29,617 nucleotides of DNA from Sulfurovum sp. (GTDB lineage: Bacteria; Campylobacterota; Campylobacteria; Campylobacterales; Sulfurovaceae). Below, piece by piece: positions 17,513 through 26,789 of the stretch (position 1 is its first letter; the number at the start of each line of letters is the position of its first letter). A program made the translations under genes and the position numbers. The notes under the pieces are model-generated. The model made no database searches and was not told where the DNA came from. It was given only the letters and a program-made list of their open reading frames with translations. The DNA lies in assembly GCA_030622375.1 (NCBI GenBank), contig JAUXGC010000001.1:1-29617 (forward strand). The letters are read 5' to 3'.

Positions 17513-18425
17513 AGAGTTATATCTTATATACACTTCTATGAAACATGTAAATATATCATACAGTGTAAATGTGATGCTTACTCCACAGTTTTATACGCTA
17601 AAAAAAGAGGTCTTGCCCATTAGGTTTGCCTATCAGGCTAAGCGTATTGCTCCATCAATCTTTGATGGTTTGATTGAAGAGAATAGGCAGTATGATTATA
17701 TGGTTTGGAAAGAGGGAGAGGAGTGGATATTTCTTGCTTATGATGTTGAGATGATTGTTTCATTTTTGAAAACCAAAGGTTTTGTGCAGGAAAATATCTC
17801 TAAACTATTTTTTACACAGCAGTCAGCCGATCTTTTTCATAAGCCTCTACTTTTTGGGAAAGATAAAGTGCTAATATCTTTGGATAATACAGTTGTGATG
17901 CTTCCAAAGGAGGCTCTAGATAAAAAAGATAATCCTTCATCAATTTTTAACAATACCTTTACTCCTAAAACGGGAGTAGCACTAAAAGGCTCCTATGGTT
18001 CTATTTTTAACTTAAAACAAGTGGCTATGTTTGTAACTCTTTTTGTTCTTTTTGCACTGATATTTTTTATTGAGGGGCAACGCTATGATTATGGTTCTAA
18101 TGTAGAAGAGAGAGAGCTTCAAGAACTATTTAATACATACCCATCTCTACAGATCAAATATGTAAGAGACAGTATATTGACAAAATATAAAACACTTGAT
18201 AATGCAGAAAGAAAAAAAAGAGGTATAGTTAAACTGCTCTCAAGTATGATTTTTAAAGGTGTTGTTTTAAACTCTTTTTCTATGGGAGAAAAGAGTTTTA
18301 AGGCAGAGTTTTACTGTAGTGACAATAAGAGTGCCGCACATTTAAATGAATTGGCAAAAAAAGCAAAATTTAATGTGTTGAAAGTTTCAGGAAGTAATAA
18401 TATAAATATAGAGGGGGCATTGTGA
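17490..18425 (+). CDS. GspL/PilM-type platform protein, diverged
   Basis: A protein of about 310 residues with a cytoplasmic N-terminal part (about 1-190), a single membrane span (KQVAMFVTLFVLFALIFFIEG, about 205-225) and a periplasmic C-terminal domain. That is the GspL layout, but the cytoplasmic actin-like domain is shorter and strongly diverged. GspL recruits the GspE ATPase. Start choice: the frame is open to ATG 17427, but that has no ribosome-binding site. TTG 17490 has GAGG nine bases upstream, while ATG 17499 is eighteen bases from it. I use 17490; 17499 is possible. It overlaps gspK, and its TGA overlaps the GTG of the next gene. Confidence 0.7.
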   Translation: MNFMGNSKELYLIYTSMKHVNISYSVNVMLTPQFYTLKKEVLPIRFAYQAKRIAPSIFDGLIEENRQYDYMVWKEGEEWIFLAYDVEMIVSFLKTKGFVQENISKLFFTQQSADLFHKPLLFGKDKVLISLDNTVVMLPKEALDKKDNPSSIFNNTFTPKTGVALKGSYGSIFNLKQVAMFVTLFVLFALIFFIEGQRYDYGSNVEERELQELFNTYPSLQIKYVRDSILTKYKTLDNAERKKRGIVKLLSSMIFKGVVLNSFSMGEKSFKAEFYCSDNKSAAHLNELAKKAKFNVLKVSGSNNINIEGAL

Positions 18426-18823
18426 ACTGGAAACGATATAAAAATGAATTAGTGTTGCTCTTTGCTTTTATGTTAATGGTTGCTGCTCTCTTGTATAAAA
18501 ATGGACAAATATCTTCTCAGGCGAATTATGCAGAAAATACAAGAGATACAGTTGGAGACTTAAAAGATATTATAGCACTTAAAAAGGTATGGTCAGATAG
18601 TAAAATAGCTAAAAAGATAGAAAACTTAAAAGAGCTTATCCCTTCATCTAAAATGAAATGGAACAATAAGAACAAAAGAATTTCAGTCTCTTATAGTGGG
18701 CTTACTGCAAGAGAGTTAAACAAGTTAGTTACCAAAATTTTAAATTTACCAGTAGAGATTAGCATACTTAAGATGGAGAAAAGAGACTTATTTTATGATG
18801 TGGAGTTTAAGTGCAAATGGTAA
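18422..18823 (+). CDS. GspM-like T2SS assembly protein
   Basis: A 133-residue protein with a short cytoplasmic N-terminus, one membrane helix (LVLLFAFMLMVAALLY, about 10-25), a coiled-coil-prone linker (about 30-70) and a small periplasmic domain. That is the GspM topology. The family call rests on topology and position after the GspL-like gene, since the sequence itself is not diagnostic. It starts at GTG 18422 with GAGGGGG just upstream, and the GTGA overlap with the preceding stop implies coupled translation. GspM pairs with GspL in the platform. Confidence 0.65.
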   Translation: MNWKRYKNELVLLFAFMLMVAALLYKNGQISSQANYAENTRDTVGDLKDIIALKKVWSDSKIAKKIENLKELIPSSKMKWNNKNKRISVSYSGLTARELNKLVTKILNLPVEISILKMEKRDLFYDVEFKCKW

Positions 18824-19326
18824 AAAATATTTTAATTATACTTGCGGTTGTTTGGTTTGCTACTATTCTGTTTATGCCGAAACAAGAGATATATTATAAG
18901 CTGGAGGGGGAGCTCTTAAAGCACAATATTGAGTTAAATGAAGCAAACATAGAAGAGGGACTGTTCTCTTTAACTTTGAGAGAGGTAGCAGTATATGTTA
19001 AGGGTATCAATATAGCAAACATAGAAGAGGTGAATTTTCTAACACTTCTTTTTTACAGTAATATTCAAGTGCAGGCATTACATTTAAACGACTCCTTAAA
19101 GACTATGGCTCCAGAAGAGATGAAAGAACTTGCGCTGTCACACTCTATTATTTCTCCCTTAAGTGTTTTGGTTGCTTCATATGGATCCTTTGGTTCTCTA
19201 TCGGGAGACATTGATTTAAATGAACGAAAAATACATTTAGATTTTAACGAAAGTAAAAATCTTGGAGTTATAAAGAACTACTTAAAAGAGAATAAAGAAG
19301 GATGGTATTATGAAACATCTTTTTAA
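18817..19326 (+). CDS. GspN-like T2SS protein
   Basis: About 169 residues with an N-terminal membrane anchor (NILIILAVVWFATILFMP) and a beta-strand-rich periplasmic part (YYKLEGELLKHNIELNEANIEEG, LSGDIDLNERKIHLDF). The 'LxGxIDL...xxLDF' ending recalls GspN/AsmA-like repeats, so GspN is the best guess. GspN is an accessory protein found only in some T2SS. GGAG at 18802-18805 serves either GTG 18811 or ATG 18817; I take the ATG. It overlaps the gene before and the gspC gene after, inside one tight operon. Confidence 0.55.
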   Translation: MVKNILIILAVVWFATILFMPKQEIYYKLEGELLKHNIELNEANIEEGLFSLTLREVAVYVKGINIANIEEVNFLTLLFYSNIQVQALHLNDSLKTMAPEEMKELALSHSIISPLSVLVASYGSFGSLSGDIDLNERKIHLDFNESKNLGVIKNYLKENKEGWYYETSF

Positions 19327-20143
19327 GCCAGAAACAATACAAAGATTATGGGTATTTTTACTCCTATTGTTTGTTGTTAAATTGGTTTGGTTTTCTGTTG
19401 AGGTACTATGGTTACCTGCCACTGGTCTAAATCATGCTGAAGAAGGGAAAAGTAAGGCCCTCTATTATAGAGTAAAGCTCAATCCAAATGAAGTAGAGTT
19501 GCCAAGCAAAAAGATTTCTGGAGAGTCAGCTGGAAGCATCAAAAATATCAGTCTGTTGGCTATTTATAACGACTCTAGTGTTACGGTGATTACAGTAGAG
19601 CACAAGGGTGAAACAAAAGTGATGTCTAGAGGAGAGAAGATTAATGAATTTGTACTTGAAGGTGCAGGATATGACTATGCACTCTTTAGTAAAAATTCAA
19701 AAATGTATAAAATTCATTTAATCAGTAGTAGAAATAGCGATAAACATAGTAAAATTGATAGACCATTATCTTCTGGCACTCAAGCATCAGTAGGTGTAGC
19801 TCAAGGAGATATTGTAGATAATGGAGACATCAGAGTAATCGATAAAGAACTTATAGACCACTATGCTGAAAATATAGATGATATTTATAAAAATATTGGT
19901 ATCAGAGAGTTGAAAAAAGGAGGAGTTGTTCGAGGGTTTCGTATCTCCTCCATAAAAAAAGGCAGTCCTTTTTCTAAGCTTGGCTTAAAAACAAATGATG
20001 TTATTAAGTCTATTAATGGAGAAGAGATGAATAGCTACAATGCGGCATTTAGTATGTATGGAGACATTAAAAATATAGGAAATATGACACTTGTGATTAT
20101 TAGAGGAAATAAAGAAATGGAGTTTGAATATGAAATTAATTAA
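19310..20143 (+). CDS. gspC: T2SS inner-membrane protein GspC
   Basis: Links the inner-membrane platform to the secretin and helps select substrates. The 277 residues show an N-terminal membrane span (RLWVFLLLLFVVKLVWFSV, about 12-30) and a periplasmic HR domain (about 75-140; ISLLAIYNDSSVTVITV, KINEFVLEGAGYDYALF). A C-terminal PDZ domain (about 200-275) contains GSPFSKLGLKTNDVIKSING, whose first 20 residues are the classic PDZ loop. PDZ-type GspC is typical of true T2SS and absent from type IV pili. It overlaps gspD by 14 nt. Confidence 0.88.
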   Translation: MKHLFKPETIQRLWVFLLLLFVVKLVWFSVEVLWLPATGLNHAEEGKSKALYYRVKLNPNEVELPSKKISGESAGSIKNISLLAIYNDSSVTVITVEHKGETKVMSRGEKINEFVLEGAGYDYALFSKNSKMYKIHLISSRNSDKHSKIDRPLSSGTQASVGVAQGDIVDNGDIRVIDKELIDHYAENIDDIYKNIGIRELKKGGVVRGFRISSIKKGSPFSKLGLKTNDVIKSINGEEMNSYNAAFSMYGDIKNIGNMTLVIIRGNKEMEFEYEIN

Positions 20144-22190
20144 AATAGTATTAATTATATTATCTGTGTGGTCTGCAACCTTGTATGCAGAAGAGGAGAG
20201 AGTAGATGTTAATTTTCGTGACTTGAGCGTAAGAGACTTTATAGAGATGGTTTCTAAAATTACACAGAAAAATATTCTAATTCAAGAAGATTTACAAGGA
20301 AAAATAAATTTTGTTTCTGCAACACCTATTAAAAAAAGTTCATTGATTCCACTGGCGAACTCTATCCTTGGTGGGAAAGGTTTGACTTTAATCGACCAAG
20401 GTGAATACTACAAGGTAGTCAAAAGTGCTGATGCCGCAGCAGAAGGAGTGCCAGTAAGTAACAGTGTTGATGGTGGTACCATAAAAACTGTAATGTTTCC
20501 ACTTAGACATTCCAACGCAGCAGTGATTCGTGCAAAGATTAAACCACTTCTTCGAAAGAGCGATAAAGTAGTTTCATTTAAAGAAAATAATGTTTTAGCA
20601 ATTACCGCAGCACCCAGAACACTGCAAGCGGTATCTAAGATTATTAAAGCGGTTGAGGGTAAAGGAGAAAAAAAATCAATAGTTTTAAAACTTAGAAATT
20701 CAAGTGTTAAAGATGTATTCTCTAATGCGAGAAGTATGTCAATGAAACTTTTCCCTCAAACTGTGGAGGGAGAAAAAGTAGATATTTTGAAAGATGAAGC
20801 AACCAACTCTATTATTTTGATTGGTAAACCAGAAAATAATAATCGGATGATTAAGTATATTAAGCAGCTTGATATACAAGGGGATAGAGCTTCACAACAG
20901 ATGTATGTGATTCGGCTGAAAAACTCAAATGTAGAAGAGATGGAAAAGATACTTAGTAAACTTATTTTGCAAATGAATAATATGAGCAGTAGTACAAGTT
21001 TAGTAACTGGAGGTAGACCTATTGTCAGAGATGCCAAAGGGGCAGTAGTTCCCGGTCAGGTTACTAAAAATAGTGTTGCTCCAGTGAGCAAAGCGATGGT
21101 TGTCTCAGATGTAGAGAGAAATGCATTGATTGTCCTTGCCTCAACTGAACAAATTAGAAATATACGAGAAACAGTTGCAAAAATAGATATACCTAAAGTG
21201 CAAGTTTATGTTAAAGCGCGTATTGTAGAGATTAATACTAATTTAGCTGAGCAGATAGGAATTAGATATGGATTTGAAGGTGGGAATATTAGCTCAAAAG
21301 GACTTTTTTCTGCTGCAGCTAACTTTGGAGCCTCTTCACTTATGATTTCTCCAACACTTATGGGTTTTTTAAATCAAGCAACAAGCACAACAGTTTATAA
21401 TGATGCGGGTAACCCTATTGGAACAGAGAGTGACGCAGCATTTAAATTTGATACAGGCATATCGGATGTTTTTGCACTGGGTGCAAAAATTGATTTACTG
21501 AAACAAAATGGTGCAGCACATATTTTAAGTGAGCCATCTATTTTATGTACCAACAATAAAGAGTCTATTATTCAAGTAGGGCAAACGCAGTCTATTTTAA
21601 CGCAGGCACAGCAGACTACACAAGGTCAGGGTAATATTATTAATAACTACTCAAGAGAAGATATTGGCATTACACTGAAAGTAAAGCCAAGACTTTCAAG
21701 CAATAATCAAGTTACCTTGGAGGTAGAAGCAGAGGTAGAAGATATTTTGCCAGGCTCAAGTGCCTCTGCAGATAGACCCACTACAACAAAACGAAAAGTT
21801 GTTACCAATGCAATTGTAAACAATGGTGAAACCATTATTCTAGGGGGACTTATGAAAAGTGCAGGAGGCAAAAATATAACCAAAATACCAATATTGGGAG
21901 ATATTCCCATACTGGGAAAACTTTTTACCTCTAGTTCAGACGCAGAGAGTCAAGTTAATGTAGTCATTTATTTAACACCATATATTGTAAGAAAGAGTGG
22001 AGATTTAAAGCGTTTGCGTACAGCACTCAGCGAGCTAGAGGACATTCAAGTAAAGTACAATATATATGTTAAAAAAGGACTTAATCAAGGAATTAGACAC
22101 GAGGTACAAGGCACAAAAAAATATTCTCCTGCAAGTCGCAGAATACGAAGAACAAATATAAGCAATCTTAGTATATTGGAAGAAGAGTAA
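20130..22190 (+). CDS. gspD: T2SS outer-membrane secretin GspD
   Basis: Forms the multimeric outer-membrane channel. I start at ATG 20130, which has GGAG seven bases upstream; the frame also allows TTG 20124. The 686-residue product has a signal peptide (LIKIVLIILSVWSATLYA) with no lipobox. Next come N0 (about 25-100), three ring-building N-domains (about 115-360, including VMFPLRHSNAAVIR, VLKLRNSSVKD and VIRLKNSNVEE) and the secretin core (about 365-630). The core holds VQVGQTQSI-like, NNGETIILGGL and IPILGDIPILGKLF signatures. A basic C-terminal tail of about 50 residues follows and could be a pilotin-binding S-domain. No pilotin gene is nearby. Confidence 0.95.
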   Translation: MKLIKIVLIILSVWSATLYAEEERVDVNFRDLSVRDFIEMVSKITQKNILIQEDLQGKINFVSATPIKKSSLIPLANSILGGKGLTLIDQGEYYKVVKSADAAAEGVPVSNSVDGGTIKTVMFPLRHSNAAVIRAKIKPLLRKSDKVVSFKENNVLAITAAPRTLQAVSKIIKAVEGKGEKKSIVLKLRNSSVKDVFSNARSMSMKLFPQTVEGEKVDILKDEATNSIILIGKPENNNRMIKYIKQLDIQGDRASQQMYVIRLKNSNVEEMEKILSKLILQMNNMSSSTSLVTGGRPIVRDAKGAVVPGQVTKNSVAPVSKAMVVSDVERNALIVLASTEQIRNIRETVAKIDIPKVQVYVKARIVEINTNLAEQIGIRYGFEGGNISSKGLFSAAANFGASSLMISPTLMGFLNQATSTTVYNDAGNPIGTESDAAFKFDTGISDVFALGAKIDLLKQNGAAHILSEPSILCTNNKESIIQVGQTQSILTQAQQTTQGQGNIINNYSREDIGITLKVKPRLSSNNQVTLEVEAEVEDILPGSSASADRPTTTKRKVVTNAIVNNGETIILGGLMKSAGGKNITKIPILGDIPILGKLFTSSSDAESQVNVVIYLTPYIVRKSGDLKRLRTALSELEDIQVKYNIYVKKGLNQGIRHEVQGTKKYSPASRRIRRTNISNLSILEEE

Positions 22191-22195
22191 TAGAG

Positions 22196-23707
22196 ATGCA
22201 ATTTCCTCGTCTAAAAGATGTCAACCTTGAACCTCTGTGGGAAGATGAGATAAGCCATAAGCTTGCAATTAAGCATATGTTACTTTTTAGTATAGTAGAT
22301 GGTGCGAAAACAAGTATTATCCAGCAAAAAACATTAAGTGAATCTTTAAATTATTTGTCTAAGCTTTCGCAAAAGTATCCTATAACTATTGTAGATGAAG
22401 ATAGTTTTGAGAGGCTTAAAAATAAATTTTTAGAGATTCAAACAGGGTCTGATTTTGAAAATATAGCTACTGCTTCAGAAGAGCTTATAGAGGTAGAGTC
22501 TGACCTTCTAGAGTTTATCCGTAACTCTCAAGACCTGCTCTCTAGCGAAGAGTCAGCACCCATCATTAAGCTTGTAAACTCTCTTTTCTTCCAAGCCATT
22601 AAAAAAGGTGCGAGTGATATTCATATAGAGAGTGGAGAGATAAAAGGAGAAGTAAGACTTCGTGTAGATGGAGCATTAAAAAAGCATCTTGATTTAGAAA
22701 GAAGCATTATGGGTCTTGTAATTAACCGTATTAAAGTTATCTCAAATCTAGATATATCTGAAAAAAGATTACCTCAAGATGGGCGTACTCAAATCAGCAT
22801 TTCTGGAAAAACACTTGATGTCAGAGTATCGGTTCTTCCTACATATCATGGAGAGAGAGTAGTGATGAGGATACTAGCACAGAGTGAACATATCCCAACA
22901 CTTAAATCTTTAGGTTTTCAAGATGATATAACTAAAAATCTTTATAAATTACTCAACCATGCACACGGAATGATACTTGTTACCGGACCTACTGGTTCTG
23001 GAAAATCTACTACCCTACATGCTTGTTTGCAGCATATTACAACACCAGATAAAAATAGTATTACCATAGAAGACCCTATAGAGTATAATGCAGATAATAT
23101 TAGTCAAATACAGGTAAATACAAAAGTAGGGCTTACTTTTGCATCAGGATTACGCTCTATATTAAGACAAGATCCTGATATTATTATGGTTGGTGAAATA
23201 CGAGATAGTGAAACTGCAGATATTGCTTTGCGTTCAGCACTGACAGGACACCTTGTGCTATCGACGCTACATACAAATGATTCTACATCATCATTAAGCC
23301 GACTGATGGATATGGGCATAGAAAACTTTCTTATCTCTTCTACACTATTGGGAGTATTGGCTCAAAGACTTACAAGAAAGCTTTGTGTGCATTGCAAAGA
23401 GAAGGCACTCTTATCACCAATTATTGCAAAAGAGATAGGTGTGCCTCAAGAGAAGTTATACTTTAAGGCAGTAGGGTGCAAGGAGTGTGATTTTACTGGG
23501 TATAAAGGCAGACAAGCTGTAGGTGAACTTTTTACTGTAGACGATAAAGTAAAAGAGATGATGAAGGATGGGTTTAGCGATCATCAAGTACGTGAAGAGA
23601 TGAAAAAAAATGGGATGATAACCATTGCAGATAAACTAAAAACAATGCTTTTAGATGGACAAACAAGCTATGAAGAAGCCATACGTATTGGACTTATGGA
23701 TGGCTAA
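22196..23707 (+). CDS. gspE: T2SS assembly ATPase GspE
   Basis: Cytoplasmic hexameric ATPase that powers pseudopilus growth. At 503 residues, it has an N-terminal GspL-binding domain (about 1-110), then the core: Walker A GPTGSGKS (264-271), Asp box IEDPIEY (291-297), Walker B DPDIIMVGEIRD (326-337) and His box STLHTND (356-362). The tetracysteine zinc element is complete, with C397-x2-C400 and C428-x2-C431. It lies 5 nt after gspD. PilB or a competence ATPase is the alternative family call; the operon partners make GspE most likely. Confidence 0.95.
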   Translation: MQFPRLKDVNLEPLWEDEISHKLAIKHMLLFSIVDGAKTSIIQQKTLSESLNYLSKLSQKYPITIVDEDSFERLKNKFLEIQTGSDFENIATASEELIEVESDLLEFIRNSQDLLSSEESAPIIKLVNSLFFQAIKKGASDIHIESGEIKGEVRLRVDGALKKHLDLERSIMGLVINRIKVISNLDISEKRLPQDGRTQISISGKTLDVRVSVLPTYHGERVVMRILAQSEHIPTLKSLGFQDDITKNLYKLLNHAHGMILVTGPTGSGKSTTLHACLQHITTPDKNSITIEDPIEYNADNISQIQVNTKVGLTFASGLRSILRQDPDIIMVGEIRDSETADIALRSALTGHLVLSTLHTNDSTSSLSRLMDMGIENFLISSTLLGVLAQRLTRKLCVHCKEKALLSPIIAKEIGVPQEKLYFKAVGCKECDFTGYKGRQAVGELFTVDDKVKEMMKDGFSDHQVREEMKKNGMITIADKLKTMLLDGQTSYEEAIRIGLMDG

Positions 23708-23712
23708 AAAAG

Positions 23713-24339
23713 ATGCTTAAGCGTCAAGGTTTTACGCTAATAGAGGTTTTAATATCTTTAGCACTTCTTGGGCTCATAGTTCCTGCCCTCTATTCAAGTG
23801 TAGATATGCTTCATAGTTCCAACCAGAATCTCTTTAAGTATCTAGAAAAATCAAAAAAGATTACTAAAATAACAGATATATTTTATTTAGATATTTTACG
23901 TTCTGATGGAAATATTACGATCAAAAAGAATGAGTTTGCAAGACTATGTATAGAGAAAACACAAAATTCTCTTTATGCTTTGCCTGTATCTAAAGTATGC
24001 TGGATTATTTTAAAAGAAGGGAATATTTTGGCAAGAGTAGAGGGAAATGCCTATACATTGCCACTAAATCCAGAGCAAAGAGTGGAGATAAATCCTATTA
24101 TGAAAGATATAGAGCTATTTGATGTTTATCATCAAAAAGATAAAGTGCTGGTTTTACTTCAGCAAAAAGATAAGGAGCCTATTAGTTTTATGGTGCAGGG
24201 GATTTTTAAACCAAAAACAAAAGAGGAAAAACAAGATAGAAAAGGTCAAAAATCAGACAAGAGTGCTTTTGAAAATACTCATAAAACAAACACAGACAAC
24301 CATTTTCTCCCTATAAAAAGTAAGCCTTCTGCATTATAA
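23713..24339 (+). CDS. Minor pseudopilin (GspJ-like)
   Basis: A 208-residue pseudopilin with leader MLKRQG, then FTLIEVLISLALLGLIVPAL (G6/F7, +5 Glu E11). It is 5 nt after gspE and closes the plus-strand T2SS operon. GspJ is expected at the pseudopilus tip with GspI and GspK, and the size fits. The last 45 or so residues are Lys/Asp/Asn-rich and probably disordered, an unusual tail for a pseudopilin. GspI cannot be excluded by sequence alone. Confidence 0.78.
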   Translation: MLKRQGFTLIEVLISLALLGLIVPALYSSVDMLHSSNQNLFKYLEKSKKITKITDIFYLDILRSDGNITIKKNEFARLCIEKTQNSLYALPVSKVCWIILKEGNILARVEGNAYTLPLNPEQRVEINPIMKDIELFDVYHQKDKVLVLLQQKDKEPISFMVQGIFKPKTKEEKQDRKGQKSDKSAFENTHKTNTDNHFLPIKSKPSAL

Positions 24340-24346
24340 ATTTTGT

Positions 24347-24352
24347 TACAAT
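24347..24352 (+). promoter_or_regulatory. -10 element for the HerA-like gene
   Basis: TACAAT preceded by TTTTGT, eight nt after the gspJ-like stop codon and 58 nt before the next ATG. It suggests that the ATPase gene can be transcribed apart from the T2SS operon. Confidence 0.4.
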
Positions 24353-24409
24353 ATTCAATAGAATACTCATAGTTTCTAAAGAGCTATTTGGCAAAAGTAA
24401 GGATTTTAT

Positions 24410-26743
24410 ATGCAAGAGATATATGAAAAGCTAGGACTGTTTTATTTAGGTAAAGATGTAGACAAAGAGAGTATGGAGGTAACAGAAGCACTTACCCTAC
24501 TTAAAAACAAAAACTTTACAACACATGCAGCTATTATAGGTATGACTGGCTCTGGTAAAACAGGATTGGGTGTAGGTATTATAGAGGAGGCAGCAGTTGA
24601 TAATATACCCTCTATTGTTATAGATCCCAAAGGTGATATGGGTAACTTGTGTTTTACAGATCCAAATTTTAATGCTACAAGCTTTGAGCCATGGATAGAA
24701 GATGAAGCTAGAACAAAAGATGCTGATGTCAGTGAGTATGCTACAAAAATATCTACTATGTGGAAAGAGGGGATAGAGAGTTGGGGTCAAAGCCTTGAGC
24801 GTGTAGTAAAATTTCATAAAGTCCAAAAAACAATTTATACACCAGGAAGTTCTGCTGGAGTAGCCATAAATGTAATGTCTTCACTTGAAGTTCCACCATC
24901 AGAAATTATGGAAGATAGTGATACTTTTACCTCTTACCTTAAAAGTACTACTGTAAGTCTCCTATCATTGGTGGGCATAGTTGCCGATCCTCTAGAGTCA
25001 AAAGAGTATATACTGCTTGCGCAAATTATTACAAAATCATGGTTGTCAGATGAGGATATAAATATAGAGGGAATTATTGGAAAGATTATTAATCCACCAT
25101 TTAAAAAAATAGGAGTACTTCCTTTGGATGATTTTTATCCACAAAGTGCTCGTTTTAAGCTTGCTACAAAATTTAATTCACTTCTTGCAAGTCCAAGTTT
25201 TTCTCTTTGGCTCAAAGGAGATAGTTTAGATATACAAAAGCTTCTTTACGATGAAAATGGTAAAGCAAAAGTAGCTATTTTTTCTATTTCACATCTTAAT
25301 GATGAAGAGCGTATGTTTTTTGTTACGTTACTGTTAAACAAATATATAGCATGGATGCGTCGTCAAAGCGGCACATCTGCACTTAAGACACTACTCTATA
25401 TGGATGAAATATTTGGTTTCTTCCCTCCTACCAAAAACCCACCAAGCAAAGAGCCGATGTTGTTACTTTTAAAACAGGCACGTGCATTTGGCGTAGGAAT
25501 AGTTTTGAGTACGCAAAACCCAGTAGATTTGGATTATAAGGGGCTTTCAAATATAGGTACTTGGTTTATAGGGAGATTGCAAACTACACAAGATATAGAT
25601 AGAGTCATAGATGGACTAGGAGGAAAAGTAGGTTCTAGTTTTGATAAAAAAGAGATTAAGAACCTTCTGGCAAATCTAAAAAAGAGAACCTTTTTCCTTA
25701 AAAGTGCACACTTAGACGACATCCGACTATTTAGCACAAGATGGGTAATGTCATACCTTAAAGGTCCTCTCAAGCGTGATGAGATATCTACCCTTATGCA
25801 GAAGCAAAAAGAAGCACAGAATATTGTAGTTGAAACAATAGATACCATGATCCAAACAAAACAAAAACTAAAAAGCTATCAGAGTATAGATGACTCTATT
25901 GTCCAATATTTTGAGCCAGATGTTTCAGAAGAAAATCACTTTTTTGCAACACTTGGAGCAAAGGCAAAAGTGCATTTTTATAGTTCAAGTAAAGGCATAG
26001 ATGAAATCAAAGAGTTTGCACTCTCTTTGCCTTTAGAGAAAAATCAAGATAGCATAGATTGGAGTGAGGCAAGAGATGAAGATGTGAACTTTGAGGGTTA
26101 TCCACACTCTGCACCGAATAAAGCCAAATTTCAAGCTCTGCCCAAGATAGTCCTAGAAGACAAAGGGCTCAAAAGAGCCATACTGGAACTCAAAAAGTCG
26201 CTCTATCGTGAGCAAGGCTTAGGGCTTCTGCGTTGTAAAAACCCTAAACTTGAATCCAAAGTAGATGAGTCGGAGAGTGATTTTAAAGTGAGATTGCAAG
26301 ATTTATTTAATGATAAAAAAGAGACTGAAATAGAAAAACTTCAAATACGTTTTGAGAAAAAAGAGAAGATACTTTTAGACAGACTCTTTAGGGCGAAAGA
26401 GAGAGTAGAAAAAGAGGAGTCTGACTCTACATCTTCTATGATAGAGACAGGCATAGCAGTTTTAGGCGCACTCTTTGGGCGCAGAAGTTCAGCAAGTATA
26501 GGAAGAGCCTTTAAAAAAGGAAGTAATATTTTAAAAGAACGAGGAGAGATGAGTCGAGCCCAAGAGCGTATGGCTGGCATACAAGAAGATGTAGAGGCAC
26601 TAGAGTATGAACTAGAGGATATTATAGATGAACTTAATGAAAAATACAATGCGGAAAATTGTGAAATAGAAACATTCCAAATCAAGCCTAGAAAGACAGA
26701 CATAGATGTGAAGTTATGTGCAGTGGTTTGGAGAGTGTCGTAG
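24410..26743 (+). CDS. HerA-like DNA-translocating ATPase (DUF87/DUF853 family)
   Basis: A large (777 residues) FtsK/HerA-superfamily ATPase. Walker A is GMTGSGKT at 44-51, followed by VIDPKGDMGNL (70-80). Walker B is LLYMDE at 328-333, and a sensor-like segment IVLSTQNPVDLDYKGLSNIG follows. The C-terminal third is a long charged helical/coiled-coil region with a glycine-rich patch (AVLGALFGRRSS) and a second coiled coil near 710-750. Members are hexameric and act on DNA; cellular roles in bacteria are poorly defined. A good AAGGA precedes the ATG. Its stop codon TAG lies in the GTAG of a REP palindrome, so the last residues may have been altered by that insertion. A link to the preceding T2SS is not shown. 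Confidence 0.88.
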   Translation: MQEIYEKLGLFYLGKDVDKESMEVTEALTLLKNKNFTTHAAIIGMTGSGKTGLGVGIIEEAAVDNIPSIVIDPKGDMGNLCFTDPNFNATSFEPWIEDEARTKDADVSEYATKISTMWKEGIESWGQSLERVVKFHKVQKTIYTPGSSAGVAINVMSSLEVPPSEIMEDSDTFTSYLKSTTVSLLSLVGIVADPLESKEYILLAQIITKSWLSDEDINIEGIIGKIINPPFKKIGVLPLDDFYPQSARFKLATKFNSLLASPSFSLWLKGDSLDIQKLLYDENGKAKVAIFSISHLNDEERMFFVTLLLNKYIAWMRRQSGTSALKTLLYMDEIFGFFPPTKNPPSKEPMLLLLKQARAFGVGIVLSTQNPVDLDYKGLSNIGTWFIGRLQTTQDIDRVIDGLGGKVGSSFDKKEIKNLLANLKKRTFFLKSAHLDDIRLFSTRWVMSYLKGPLKRDEISTLMQKQKEAQNIVVETIDTMIQTKQKLKSYQSIDDSIVQYFEPDVSEENHFFATLGAKAKVHFYSSSKGIDEIKEFALSLPLEKNQDSIDWSEARDEDVNFEGYPHSAPNKAKFQALPKIVLEDKGLKRAILELKKSLYREQGLGLLRCKNPKLESKVDESESDFKVRLQDLFNDKKETEIEKLQIRFEKKEKILLDRLFRAKERVEKEESDSTSSMIETGIAVLGALFGRRSSASIGRAFKKGSNILKERGEMSRAQERMAGIQEDVEALEYELEDIIDELNEKYNAENCEIETFQIKPRKTDIDVKLCAVVWRVS

Positions 26744-26789
26744 GGGGCGATGCCCAAGGGCATTTCCGTTGGGCATCTCCCCCCCCTAC
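26740..26789. repeat. REP-like palindrome bounded by GTAG/CTAC
   Basis: GTAGGGGG (26740-26747) pairs with CCCCCTAC (26782-26789). Inside, GATGCCCAA (26749-26757) pairs perfectly with TTGGGCATC (26769-26777) around an 11-nt loop. A 5' GTAG followed by a stem-loop is the published hallmark of RAYT-associated REP sequences. The element overlaps the stop codon of the HerA-like gene and abuts the lectin-like fragment, so it probably inserted at, or caused, this junction. Confidence 0.7.

Noticed and set aside
13806..24339. Type IV pilus cluster instead of T2SS
   Set aside because: No PilT, PilN/PilO/PilP or large pilin adhesin; GspC with PDZ, calcium-loop GspG and a large GspK-like protein point to T2SS.
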